Part shown: positions 1 through 6,168 of the stretch, piece after piece
Numbering within the stretch: the stretch's first letter is position 1
How the letters are laid out: each line of letters opens with the position of its first letter
Origin: Gemmatimonadota bacterium
GTDB taxonomy: Bacteria; Gemmatimonadota; Gemmatimonadetes; Palauibacterales; Palauibacteraceae
Assembly: GCA_016649455.1 (NCBI GenBank)
Contig: JAENXO010000130.1
Span: forward strand, 1 to 7,243
Direction of reading: 5' to 3'
Length of the DNA: 7,243 nt
Position numbers and translations under genes: made by a program
Notes under the pieces: generated by a model
What the model was told of the DNA's origin: nothing
Database searches by the model: none
Seen by the model: the letters and a program-made list of their open reading frames with translations, nothing else

Positions 1-323
1 ACGCGCAGTTCCTGGGCCTGTCCCTCGAACACCCAGATCCGGTTCAGCTGATCCAGTTCGAAGTCCAGTACGCGGCCGAACATCTCGGGCCCGATATCCT
101 CGATCGTTCCGAGCCGCAGTTCCTCGACGACGGACCACCGATCGGCATCCGTCCACAAGGGCGCTGCCGGGTTCATCACGACCACCTGTCCGGTAGCGAG
201 GGTGTCGACCGATCCGGCCCAACCCGGATCGGCTTCGCCCGTCGAGCAGGCGGACAGCGCGACAGTCATCGCTGCGGCGAGGGTGCGGAAACGCGGAATG
301 AACGAATCGGGGCGAACAACCAT
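1..323 (-). CDS. 6-bladed beta-propeller lipoprotein, 5' part (runs off the window)
   Basis: The first 107 codons of a minus-strand gene are visible; the rest lies beyond base 1. The N-terminus is basic, followed by a hydrophobic stretch and a lipobox L23-S24-A25-C26, so it should be lipidated and exported. The stretch GRVLDFELDQLNRIWVFEG (about residues 82-100) has the 'G-x-V-D-x-x-x-D-x-x-x-R-I-W/Y-V' pattern of a first propeller blade. Many lipoproteins of this kind occur in Gemmatimonadota, usually annotated only as 6-bladed beta-propeller proteins; their ligands are generally unknown. Two in-frame ATG codons compete (323 and 335), and neither has a good Shine-Dalgarno sequence, so the start is uncertain by four residues. 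It follows the 197-residue gene on the same strand, but a 110-nt gap with a strong hairpin separates them, suggesting separate transcription. The family call is fairly safe; the function is unknown. Confidence 0.72.
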   Translation of the reverse strand, partial: MVVRPDSFIPRFRTLAAAMTVALSACSTGEADPGWAGSVDTLATGQVVVMNPAAPLWTDADRWSVVEELRLGTIEDIGPEMFGRVLDFELDQLNRIWVFEGQAQELR

Positions 324-389
324 GGCAACCGGCATCGGGCGCACCACGTTCAAGAGGAGAGGATACGTTCCCGACTAGTAGGACAGCGG

Positions 390-433
390 GACGGGCCGCG
401 ACGTTGCATCCACGACGACGGATGCGTCCCGTC
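390..433 (-). terminator. Hairpin after the 197-residue gene, possible terminator without a U-tract
   Basis: A perfect 6-bp inner stem, GCATCC at 406-411 and GGATGC at 420-425, encloses an 8-nt loop. An outer pair GACGGG (390-395) and CCCGTC (428-433) can close around it with an asymmetric internal loop. The structure starts directly at the stop codon of the 197-residue gene when read on the minus strand. No run of U follows, so it is not a canonical intrinsic terminator. It could act in Rho-dependent termination or mRNA 3'-end protection, or as a leader structure for the downstream lipoprotein gene. The pairing is seen; the role is inferred. Confidence 0.4.
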
Positions 434-1027
434 TCATGTGATCACACAACGCCGGATCCTGACCAGGGACGTGCCCGGCAACTCCGCCCGTGTCTGTCCC
501 GGAAGCTCGACGCAGAACTCCGGGGCAGGGCCGAGCACCAGCCGGCGCTGCCATACCTGCGCGCCTGGTGGGACCAGAGCGGCCAGATCCGACATGAACT
601 CCGAGTATGAAACGCGCGGTGGTTTGGACAACCAGACAGACTCCGAGTCTCCATCCGCAACTCGTGCGGGATCACGCCCACCGGGGAACTCGACAAGCGA
701 ATAGAGACCACCGGCGCCAGCACCGGCGAGCGCTGCCGCGTCGTCATGAAACGACCGGTGTCGGGCATTGATTGCTGCCTCATTCAGCCTGTCGAGAGCG
801 GCCGAGTCCCGCACCAGGTACCAGTCCTCGTAGCCCGGCTCGTCGCCGCCCGCGCCCCCGTCGGACACAACCAGCCACGGAATGCGGTCGAGGCGATGGC
901 AGGTGGAGGATACGAGCACGTCCGCCGGCTCGTCACGCACCGATTCATGAAACCGCATCAGGGCTGACTCGTAGGCCGAGCGATCGACTCCCGGGAGCGG
1001 TCGGTGCCAGAACAGGTACGCGAGCAT
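434..1027 (-). CDS. Unrecognised 197-residue soluble protein, possibly two ferredoxin-like (dimeric alpha/beta barrel) halves
   Basis: No family is recognised with certainty. There is no signal peptide or membrane segment, so the protein is probably cytoplasmic. Predicted secondary structure alternates: strand LAYLFWHRP (2-10), helix (about 15-30), strand PADVLVSSTCHRL (34-46), strand and helix around YEDWYLVRDSAALDRLNEAA (66-85), then a second set with strand SVWLSKPP (130-137), helix SYSEFMSDLAAL (140-151) and strand AQVWQRRLVLGPA (156-168). This looks like two ferredoxin-like units, as in EthD-type or antibiotic-monooxygenase-type barrels, but that is inference from pattern only. The ATG at 1027 has a GGAG motif six bases upstream. 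It lies 33 nt after the decarboxylase gene and is probably co-transcribed with it. Coding is supported by the good ribosome binding site and by long same-strand neighbours without overlap. Confidence 0.8.
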   Translation of the reverse strand: MLAYLFWHRPLPGVDRSAYESALMRFHESVRDEPADVLVSSTCHRLDRIPWLVVSDGGAGGDEPGYEDWYLVRDSAALDRLNEAAINARHRSFHDDAAALAGAGAGGLYSLVEFPGGRDPARVADGDSESVWLSKPPRVSYSEFMSDLAALVPPGAQVWQRRLVLGPAPEFCVELPGQTRAELPGTSLVRIRRCVIT

Positions 1028-1060
1028 GTCAATCTCCGGTTTCGTAGTAGAGCGAGAGAT

Positions 1061-2491
1061 TCACCCGGCATTCTCCAGTCCATGCAGAAGCTCTGAGCGC
1101 AACAGCTCCAGCTCGGCGCTTCCGGTTTCGTAACTCGTGATGCAGGCCCTGAGAGCGGGACCGATACCGGGTAGCGCCACGACGGAGATCCACACGCGAC
1201 CGCGCTCATACAGAAACTTCACGAGGGCGTCGTAGGACTCGGGGCCGGCCAGTTCAGGACGCCGGAAGCAGACCACCGGTAGCGGAGTCCGGTTCACGAT
1301 CTCCCACCCGTCCTGTTCGAGCCCGGCTCTCAGCAGGTCCCCCATCTCCGCTTGCCGTTCGATGCGCTCGACCAATCGCTGTCGACCGAGTCGGGCGAGG
1401 GTCATGAACACCTTGAGTCCGGTGAACCGACGCGACCACTGGACAGTCGTGGAATATGGATCGACTGCGCCGGTCGTATCGCCAGGCATGTACCCGGTGC
1501 TGGCCCGGAACGCGCGGCCGACCGCTTCCGGATGCCGGCAGAAGAACATCCCGGCTCCCATGGGCACGGAAAGCCATTTGTGAGCATCCCAGGTGACGGA
1601 GTCCGCCGCTTCGATCCCGGCGAGGCTGTCTCGCAGGCGCGGCGAGATGCATGCGGTACCTCCCCAGGCCGCGTCGACGTGCAGCCACATGCCACGTCGC
1701 TCGCAGATCCCGGCGAGCGCCGGCAACGGATCGATCACGCCGGCCGATGTCGTGCCGGCGGTTCCCACGACCAGAAACGGCAATGCTCCAGCGGCCAGGT
1801 CCCGCCCGATCGCCCGTTCCAGCGCCCCGGCGTCCAGGCGCAGATCGGACCCGGTCGGGACGAGCTGCAGCGCCTCGCGGCCGATTCCGGTGAAGTGGGC
1901 GATCTTGAGCAAGGAATGGTGTGACTCCTCTGACGCGTACATTCGAGGGGCCCCGGGCAATGCCCGTGCTCCGCGATTTCCAAATTCTGGAAACTGGTGT
2001 GAGAGGGCGACGATCACCGCAGAGAGATTCGCTTCTGCGCCCCCGGACGTGAACGACGCGATGGTGGACTCGGACTCCGGCCAGAGCAGGGAACCGAGGT
2101 GATCCAGCGTAAGGCGCTCGATTTCGTTCGCCGCCGCCGCGTGTGACCAGGCAGCCAGCTGAGGGTTGTAGAGGGCGACCAGGGTGTCGGCTACGATCCC
2201 GGCAGGATCGACCGGTGGATTGAACAGACCGAAATACGCCGGGTGCGTGACGTCCACCGTCCAGCGGTTCAGCAGTTCACCGACCTCGGCCCGCAATCCG
2301 TCCAGCTCGATCGGATGTTCGAAGTCGTACGATGCCGCGAGTCGGTCCCGGACCTCGGCGGGAGAAACCTCCTCGAGCACCGGATCAGAACGGTGCTGAT
2401 CGCGGAATGACAGGACCTGCTGGACCAGTGCCTCGAATACCGGTTCGAGATCCTCCCCGGCAGCCGCACCGGCGCATGCCTCAGCGGGCAC
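1061..2491 (-). CDS. Group II pyridoxal-phosphate-dependent decarboxylase (aromatic amino acid / glutamate type)
   Basis: A 476-residue fold-type I PLP enzyme that should remove the alpha-carboxyl group of an amino acid and release an amine; it appears cytoplasmic. Numbered from the GTG at 2491: HPAYFGLFN (83-91) is the substrate-side motif; TSGGAEAN (148-155) the cofactor phosphate loop; SHHSLLK (190-196) holds the histidine that stacks on PLP (H191); HVDAAWGG (271-278) carries the aspartate pairing with the pyridine nitrogen (D273); DAHKW (302-306) gives the Schiff-base lysine K305. These positions nearly match H192, D271 and K303 of animal DOPA decarboxylase, which supports the start. The frame stays open to 2710, but that extra part lies inside the upstream gene and has low-complexity shadow sequence; GTG 2491 is the only good start after that gene's stop, though its Shine-Dalgarno is weak and it may be translationally coupled. 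The Trp in DAAWGG resembles glutamate/cysteine-sulfinate enzymes, while the 'DAHKWL' part resembles aromatic ones, so the substrate is open. Confidence 0.93.
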   Translation of the reverse strand: MPAEACAGAAAGEDLEPVFEALVQQVLSFRDQHRSDPVLEEVSPAEVRDRLAASYDFEHPIELDGLRAEVGELLNRWTVDVTHPAYFGLFNPPVDPAGIVADTLVALYNPQLAAWSHAAAANEIERLTLDHLGSLLWPESESTIASFTSGGAEANLSAVIVALSHQFPEFGNRGARALPGAPRMYASEESHHSLLKIAHFTGIGREALQLVPTGSDLRLDAGALERAIGRDLAAGALPFLVVGTAGTTSAGVIDPLPALAGICERRGMWLHVDAAWGGTACISPRLRDSLAGIEAADSVTWDAHKWLSVPMGAGMFFCRHPEAVGRAFRASTGYMPGDTTGAVDPYSTTVQWSRRFTGLKVFMTLARLGRQRLVERIERQAEMGDLLRAGLEQDGWEIVNRTPLPVVCFRRPELAGPESYDALVKFLYERGRVWISVVALPGIGPALRACITSYETGSAELELLRSELLHGLENAG

Positions 2492-2534
2492 GCTCAGTCT
2501 CGCCCGACGATGATTCTCAAGCGTCTCATCCGAG

Positions 2535-3470
2535 TCAGCTCGAGGCGCGATGAGCCCGCTCGATTGCGGCAACGTCGGCCCGGTCCACGGCTCGATCCAC
2601 CCGGCGCTTGTACTCGACGAGATCGTCTCGATCCATGATCCGGAGTTTGACGCCCAACAGCTCCCGTTCAGGACACGCGCTGAACGTGGGACACGCGTCG
2701 TGCCATTCACCGGTCGCCGCTTCCCGGTACCGTGCGCCCTCGGCGACGCTCAGTTCGAGAGGGATACCGGAGTATTCGAGTCGCATGAACGACAGGTCCC
2801 AGTGGTCGTTCCTGATTCCCGTCAGGGGGCGGACAAGGTACGGCGCCAGGTCGGTTTCGATGCGGTCGAGATCCTCGCCGTGCACAAAGAAATCGAGATC
2901 CACCAGGGGGCGGGTAGCACCCCAGGCTCGGGCTGCCAGGCCGCCTGCCGCAGCGTATCGGACGTCCTGATCGCGAAACAGATCGGCGAGCCAGGCCATG
3001 GCCTCGGCGGCTCGATCCTCGGAAATGAACTCGATCCGTCGCTCGATCGGGGCCAGGCCAGCCTCCCTGGCCCGTCCACGGCCGAGGACCGGCGGCGCCA
3101 GCAGTACCGTGAGCAGCACGAGCCACCAGATCCTGCCAGATCCCGGGTCGTAGGCTCCCAGCAGTTCCCGCCAGGAACTGCCGAGTGCAAGTCGACCGAA
3201 CACCATTTCGAAGCACACGGTGAGGAGCAGCCAGACGATCCCCATCGTCCACAGTTCGCTGGGCGCTGCGGGGGGGTCGAGCCGATTCACGAACTGGCCG
3301 ATAAGGAATACGAAGATCGCGCACACAGCCAGCGTACCGATCCAGTGGGCCCACGGCTCACCCACGAGGGGACGAAGCACGGACTCGCGAAGCGCACCGG
3401 TGACGATTGCCACAGCGGCGAGGAACAGCCAGAACACCAGGGCGCGCGGCAGGCGCGACGGACTGTGCAT
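2535..3470 (-). CDS. Four-helix membrane domain fused to a nucleotidyltransferase-fold domain
   Basis: A 311-residue protein with two parts. Residues about 1-130 hold four predicted membrane helices (about 11-27, 41-61, 72-92, 114-130) with conserved-looking features such as GALRESVLRPLVGE and GSGRIWWLVLLT; this resembles a small uncharacterised bacterial membrane family. Residues about 150-300 look like a nucleotidyltransferase (MNT/AbiEii/aminoglycoside adenylyltransferase-like) domain: AAAGGLAARAWG (173-184) with the paired glycines, RP (187-188), the metal-binding DLDFF (191-195; D191 and D193), a candidate third acidic residue E239 in PLELSV, and a later KLRIMDRDDLVEY (275-287) helix. 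Catalytic residues are therefore present and the domain may transfer a nucleotide to a small molecule or macromolecule at the inner face of the membrane; the substrate is unknown. ATG 3470 has an AGGAG sequence eight bases upstream. It sits 87 nt after the SMP-30 gene and 43 nt before the decarboxylase start. Confidence 0.88.
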   Translation of the reverse strand: MHSPSRLPRALVFWLFLAAVAIVTGALRESVLRPLVGEPWAHWIGTLAVCAIFVFLIGQFVNRLDPPAAPSELWTMGIVWLLLTVCFEMVFGRLALGSSWRELLGAYDPGSGRIWWLVLLTVLLAPPVLGRGRAREAGLAPIERRIEFISEDRAAEAMAWLADLFRDQDVRYAAAGGLAARAWGATRPLVDLDFFVHGEDLDRIETDLAPYLVRPLTGIRNDHWDLSFMRLEYSGIPLELSVAEGARYREAATGEWHDACPTFSACPERELLGVKLRIMDRDDLVEYKRRVDRAVDRADVAAIERAHRASS

Positions 3471-3528
3471 CAGCTGTGCTCCTGCACGGGAGCCGCCCAG
3501 CGACGAACGTCAGACAATCTGCCCCTCA

Positions 3529-3554
3529 GGTGGCCGAGCGGACAAGCTCGCACC
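3529..3554 (-). terminator. Hairpin just after the SMP-30-like gene, weak terminator candidate
   Basis: GGTG (3529-3532) and CGAGC (3535-3539) pair with GCTCG (3546-3550) and CACC (3551-3554), giving nine base pairs with a 2-nt bulge and a 6-nt loop. On the minus strand the stem begins three bases after the TAA of the SMP-30-like gene. There is no U-tract downstream, so a factor-independent terminator is not proven; it may instead protect the 3' end or only reduce read-through into the membrane-nucleotidyltransferase gene. Confidence 0.3.
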
Positions 3555-3557
3555 GCC

Positions 3558-4523
3558 TTACCTGTGCAGCGGAGCTCCCTCGGTTCCAACGGGAACGACC
3601 CATACGGTCCCGGTTCGCGTCGAGGTGACGTACAGGGCCTTCGAGTCGAACCTGCCGCGGCCGAACGCGAGGCTTCCGGCCCCCGGAAGGCCCTCGGAGA
3701 TGAGTAGGGTTTCGCCGCTCGCCGGGTCGAAACGCCAGATCTTGCCCTGGACATTCGCCGCCACGTAGACCCTGCCCCGGGAGTCCAGCGCGAGTCCGTC
3801 GTTCAGCGCCTGGGCACCGAGGTGTGCCACGACCTCAGGCTCGCCGGCCGGCAATCCGTCGGCCAGCGGCATGGCCCACAGCCGGTCGTCCAGCACGTAG
3901 GGCCGGATCTGCTGAAAGCTCTGAGCCACGTAGAGTGTACTCCCGTCGTCCGCCAGGGCCATGCCGTTCGGGTGGGGAACCGCTCGGGAGAAGACCTCGA
4001 CGGTCCCGTCGAGATCCGCCCGGAAGATCTCGTCCGTCGCATCATCCGAGACCAGAAATGACCTGTCGGGCAGCACGAGCACGAAGTTTGGATCCCCGAT
4101 GCCGCCGTTTACCACGCGCGTGGTGTCGCCCTCTGGGGTAATTCTCCACACGATTCCATCCCGAACGGGGTTCCCGTCGAACGCGTTGTTCGGGCCGAAA
4201 TCCGCCATCAGGATGTCTCGCTCGCCGATCGGTGCCAGTCCGAGATTCGAATACAGCTCGACCAGCCTCGTGACGCCGCCTTCACTATCCACTTCCCACA
4301 ACGCCCGGTCTCCCGCCACGAACAGGCGGCCCTCGCCGTTGAACGCGATTCCCTCGCAGCGGGCGAACGCCCCTTCGACGAACGGGGTCGCAGCCACGGG
4401 AAACCCGCTCGGGCTTGCCACACGCCCCGATTCCTGGCCCGACGCGCCGACCGGGAACACGGTTGCGAATGTAGTGAAGACGAATGTGAATCCGATTGAA
4501 GGGAACCGGGAGAGCAGTTTCAT
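3558..4523 (-). CDS. Secreted SMP-30/gluconolactonase/LRE-like beta-propeller protein
   Basis: A 321-residue protein with an N-terminal signal peptide: basic start (MKLLSR), hydrophobic core about 10-25, likely cleavage after ASG at 27-29. The mature part reads as a six-bladed propeller of the SMP-30/gluconolaconase class, with repeated 'G-x-L/I-Y/F-V' blades such as GEGRLFVAG (63-71), GSTLYVAQS (194-202) and RGRVYVAAN (249-257). Candidate divalent-metal ligands sit where this family has them: E57 (CEGIAF), N146 (DPNFV), N186 (HPNGMAL) and D242 (LNDGLALD). Family members hydrolyse lactones or related esters, but many secreted homologues have no tested activity, so lactonase is a possibility only. 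ATG 4523 is well supported by GAGGTG six bases upstream. It is divergent from the YhbY gene across 99 nt, so its promoter should lie there. Expected location is periplasmic or extracellular. Confidence 0.88.
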   Translation of the reverse strand: MKLLSRFPSIGFTFVFTTFATVFPVGASGQESGRVASPSGFPVAATPFVEGAFARCEGIAFNGEGRLFVAGDRALWEVDSEGGVTRLVELYSNLGLAPIGERDILMADFGPNNAFDGNPVRDGIVWRITPEGDTTRVVNGGIGDPNFVLVLPDRSFLVSDDATDEIFRADLDGTVEVFSRAVPHPNGMALADDGSTLYVAQSFQQIRPYVLDDRLWAMPLADGLPAGEPEVVAHLGAQALNDGLALDSRGRVYVAANVQGKIWRFDPASGETLLISEGLPGAGSLAFGRGRFDSKALYVTSTRTGTVWVVPVGTEGAPLHR

Positions 4524-4622
4524 CTGGCACCTCGGATCGGGACACGGCGGCCCGCTCGACGATCGGCCCGGCTTCGTGATAGGTTGGCGTCAAATGGTAC
4601 ACGCAACGCGGCACTGGAGGTC
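4524..4622. promoter_or_regulatory. Divergent intergenic region between the SMP-30-like gene and the YhbY gene
   Basis: These 99 bases must carry the start signals of two divergent genes. No strong sigma-70-type promoter is visible on either strand. The best weak match for the YhbY gene is TCGACG (4556-4561), an 18-nt spacer, then TAGGTT (4580-4585). No convincing pair was found for the minus-strand gene. No long inverted repeat that would suggest an operator was seen. Confidence 0.35.
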
Positions 4623-4928
4623 ATGATCGAAGCCCTGACGTCAAAGCAGCGCTCGCACCTGAAGCGATTGGCCCACGAGTTGAAGCCCGTCGTGCAGATC
4701 GGCAAGGGTGGAGTCAATGACTCCACCGTCGCGGCAGTCCGTGACGCTCTCACGACTCGGGAACTGATGAAGGTGAAGGTGCTCGACATTGCACCCGATC
4801 GGGCTCTCGAGACCGGCGATGCACTCGTGAAGTCACTCGAAGACACGCACCTGGTGCAGGTCATCGGTCGCACACTGATCCTGTATCGTCCCGACCCCGA
4901 ACAGCCCGAGATCCGACTCCCGAGCTGA
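4623..4928 (+). CDS. yhbY: YhbY/CRM-domain RNA-binding protein (ribosome assembly)
   Basis: A 101-residue, single-domain protein of the usual YhbY length. From ATG 4623 it reads LTSKQRSHLKRLAHELKP (5-22), then VVQIGKGGV (23-31) with the GKGG loop of the CRM RNA-binding domain, a central ALTTRELMKVKVL segment, and a C-terminal QVIGRTLILYRP strand ending in IRLP. In other bacteria this family binds precursor 50S particles and helps large-subunit assembly; that role is carried over from the family. The start is not fully settled: a GGAGG lies only two bases before the ATG (4616-4620), closer than normal. The frame extends upstream to a TTG at 4584, but that start has no ribosome binding site and the extra residues do not look like the family. 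It is the only plus-strand gene in the window and is convergent with the NTF2-like gene 14 nt downstream. Confidence 0.93.
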   Translation: MIEALTSKQRSHLKRLAHELKPVVQIGKGGVNDSTVAAVRDALTTRELMKVKVLDIAPDRALETGDALVKSLEDTHLVQVIGRTLILYRPDPEQPEIRLPS

Positions 4929-4942
4929 GGAACGGGTCTGGT

Positions 4943-5518
4943 TCAGTCCGGCAGGTACTCGGCCGGGATCGGGAACCCGGGTTCTTCGCTCGTCCAGATC
5001 GCCCCGGTGATCCACCAGCGCTCACCGTCGTCGAACAGCTGAATGCTGTTGATTCCTCGTCCTCCAACCGGACCGTCTTCGGTCGTGCACCATTCGTACG
5101 TGCTGAACACGTCGGTGATCGGGCCGAACTGCCGGGTCACGCGGTTGATTTCCTTCTCGTAGAAACCCTGTTCGAGTGAAGCGCTCGATCCCGTGGCCCA
5201 GGTTCCGTGGTCGAAGTTCCGCGCCACGAGTTGACCGGCCTCGCTGCGGGACACGACGACGAATCGAACTCCCGGCAGGTACAGAGTGCTGTCCCGGGCC
5301 CAGTCGCGCGCCTCTCCGGCCGGTCCTGATACGACATCGTAGAACGCCGCGATAATCCCATCGAGGGACGAGACGTCAGCGGTGCTCGCCTCCCGGCTGG
5401 TTTCCCACGATTCCTGTGCGATGACGGGGCTGGCCGAGAATACGAGTGCAACTGCCAGGGGCGCTATCGGACCGGCGCGCACGCGGAAAGGGCGAGTCGA
5501 GATCAACTGCTGGATCAT
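4943..5518 (-). CDS. Secreted NTF2-like (SnoaL-like fold) protein
   Basis: A 191-residue protein with a signal peptide: a long positively charged n-region (to about residue 14), hydrophobic core 17-30 and a likely cleavage after VIA at 32-34. The mature part resembles an uncharacterised NTF2-like family common in environmental bacteria: AFYDVVSGPAGEARDW (58-73), STLYLPGVRFVVV (77-89), GFYEKEINRVTRQFG (118-132), DVFSTYEW (136-143), then GRGINSIQLF (153-162) and ERWWITGAIW (166-175), with PIPAEYL at the end. These cone-shaped folds usually bind small hydrophobic ligands or act as isomerases/hydrolases, but this subfamily has no established activity known to me. The ATG overlaps the stop of the DUF2007-like gene as ATGA, so it is translationally coupled and is the last gene of its operon. 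It ends 14 nt from the convergent YhbY gene, with no recognisable shared terminator. Confidence 0.86.
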   Translation of the reverse strand: MIQQLISTRPFRVRAGPIAPLAVALVFSASPVIAQESWETSREASTADVSSLDGIIAAFYDVVSGPAGEARDWARDSTLYLPGVRFVVVSRSEAGQLVARNFDHGTWATGSSASLEQGFYEKEINRVTRQFGPITDVFSTYEWCTTEDGPVGGRGINSIQLFDDGERWWITGAIWTSEEPGFPIPAEYLPD

Positions 5519-5775
5519 CGGGTCTCCTCTGGATCGTCGAGATTATCGGTGTCGAATACGCTGCGAATGTCCCGCGCGTAGTCCTCGAATTCGTTGGGAA
5601 CCCGGACCAGGACGTCGGGAGCGAAGCCACCGCCGAACCCGGGACCGAAAAGAGTCGTGTCCCCGCCTTCGACCAGCACCGGGATCTTCGCCGCGCGAAG
5701 CGCCTCTACGAGCAGGTCGGCCTCCCACCGGGCGCCGAACTGCGCGAGAATGAACCAGCCGGACTTGTCGCTCAC
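5515..5775 (-). CDS. DUF2007-like small protein
   Basis: An 86-residue cytoplasmic protein without signal peptide. It resembles the DUF2007 family (described as putative signal-transducing proteins): strand GWFILAQFG (6-14), a helix EADLLVEALRAAKIP (18-32) with the typical 'EA-x-L-x-x-x-L-x-x-x-x-I-P-V' pattern, a glycine-rich loop (about 37-51), strand PDVLVRVP (53-60) and a helix ending FEDYARDI. Members have a small ferredoxin-like fold, sometimes attached to zinc ribbons or other domains; molecular function is not established. The start is GTG at 5775, one base after the stop of the four-helix gene, with AGAGGA five bases upstream. The ATG two bases earlier is followed at once by TGA, so it cannot be used. 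The acidic C-terminal tail is probably disordered. Confidence 0.82.
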   Translation of the reverse strand: MSDKSGWFILAQFGARWEADLLVEALRAAKIPVLVEGGDTTLFGPGFGGGFAPDVLVRVPNEFEDYARDIRSVFDTDNLDDPEETR

Positions 5776-5776
5776 A

Positions 5777-6151
5777 TCAGTCCTCTTCGCCTTGAATCAT
5801 CGCAGCCATCTTCGAGCTGCGCCTCCGCCTCCACCAGTGCCACAAGCCGATCACCGCCAGGCTCACGGGTACGATGATCGCCCACAGGTATGAGCTGCCG
5901 AGAGAGAGCATGGCGGAGCGGAGTCCCGCGAGGGCGAACATCCACACGAGGGTAGTCTGGAGTGCGCGTGTCTTCCCGCCCTGAGCAGGAGACCGCCAGC
6001 GCAGAAATCCGAGTGCCAGGGCTGAAGAGGGGAAGATCAGGGCCTCGGCCGCGAACACACTCGGCATGTCGAAGTCGGTGCGGATTCGAACCAGCCAGTC
6101 GGCCGCCGTCGAGATAGCGAGGATCAGGATCCACGGTGCGCTGCGTCGCAT
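5777..6151 (-). CDS. Small four-helix membrane protein of unknown function
   Basis: A 124-residue integral membrane protein that I do not recognise. Four hydrophobic segments are predicted at about 6-22, 32-51, 64-83 and 86-107, followed by a strongly basic WWRRRRSSK cluster (106-114), which should place the C-terminus in the cytoplasm, and an acidic end. The open frame continues upstream to 6475, but that part is arginine-rich shadow sequence inside the preceding gene. The ATG at 6151 is chosen because it starts right after that gene's stop (17-nt gap) and has GGAAAGGG about eight bases upstream. It overlaps nothing and is one base from the DUF2007-like gene, so they are almost certainly one transcript. 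It could be a membrane partner of the neighbouring exported proteins, but the sequence does not show that. Confidence 0.8.
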   Translation of the reverse strand: MRRSAPWILILAISTAADWLVRIRTDFDMPSVFAAEALIFPSSALALGFLRWRSPAQGGKTRALQTTLVWMFALAGLRSAMLSLGSSYLWAIIVPVSLAVIGLWHWWRRRRSSKMAAMIQGEED

Positions 6152-6168
6152 TCGATGCGCCCTTTCCG

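Noticed and set aside
404..1047. Several plus-strand open frames opposite the 197-residue gene
   Set aside because: They are mutually overlapping, arginine/proline-rich, lack ribosome binding sites and match no family; they are shadows of the minus-strand gene.
2492..2710. Upstream extension of the decarboxylase frame (73 extra codons to an ATG at 2710)
   Set aside because: The extension lies mostly inside the upstream gene in another frame, reads as Ser/Thr/Trp-rich shadow sequence, and would make the enzyme longer than its family; motif numbering fits the GTG at 2491.
3523..3600. A tRNA-Ser/Leu-like stretch (TGGCCGAGCGG followed later by GGTTCGCGTC)
   Set aside because: No matching acceptor stem, no proper anticodon arm, and the right half is coding sequence of the SMP-30-like protein.
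2550..3707. A 385-codon open frame on the plus strand, antisense to the membrane-nucleotidyltransferase gene
   Set aside because: It lies fully opposite a gene with recognisable membrane helices and nucleotidyltransferase motifs, has no domain-like sequence or ribosome binding site, and long antisense frames are expected at this GC content.
4929..4942. Possible bidirectional terminator between the convergent YhbY and NTF2-like genes
   Set aside because: Only a 4-bp stem (GAAC/GTTC) without T-runs on either side can be drawn in or near the 14-nt gap.
4973..4984. Perfect 12-bp palindrome GAACCCGGGTTC
   Set aside because: It lies inside the conserved 3' end of the NTF2-like gene and is a single short copy; likely chance or codon-driven, with no sign of an operator.
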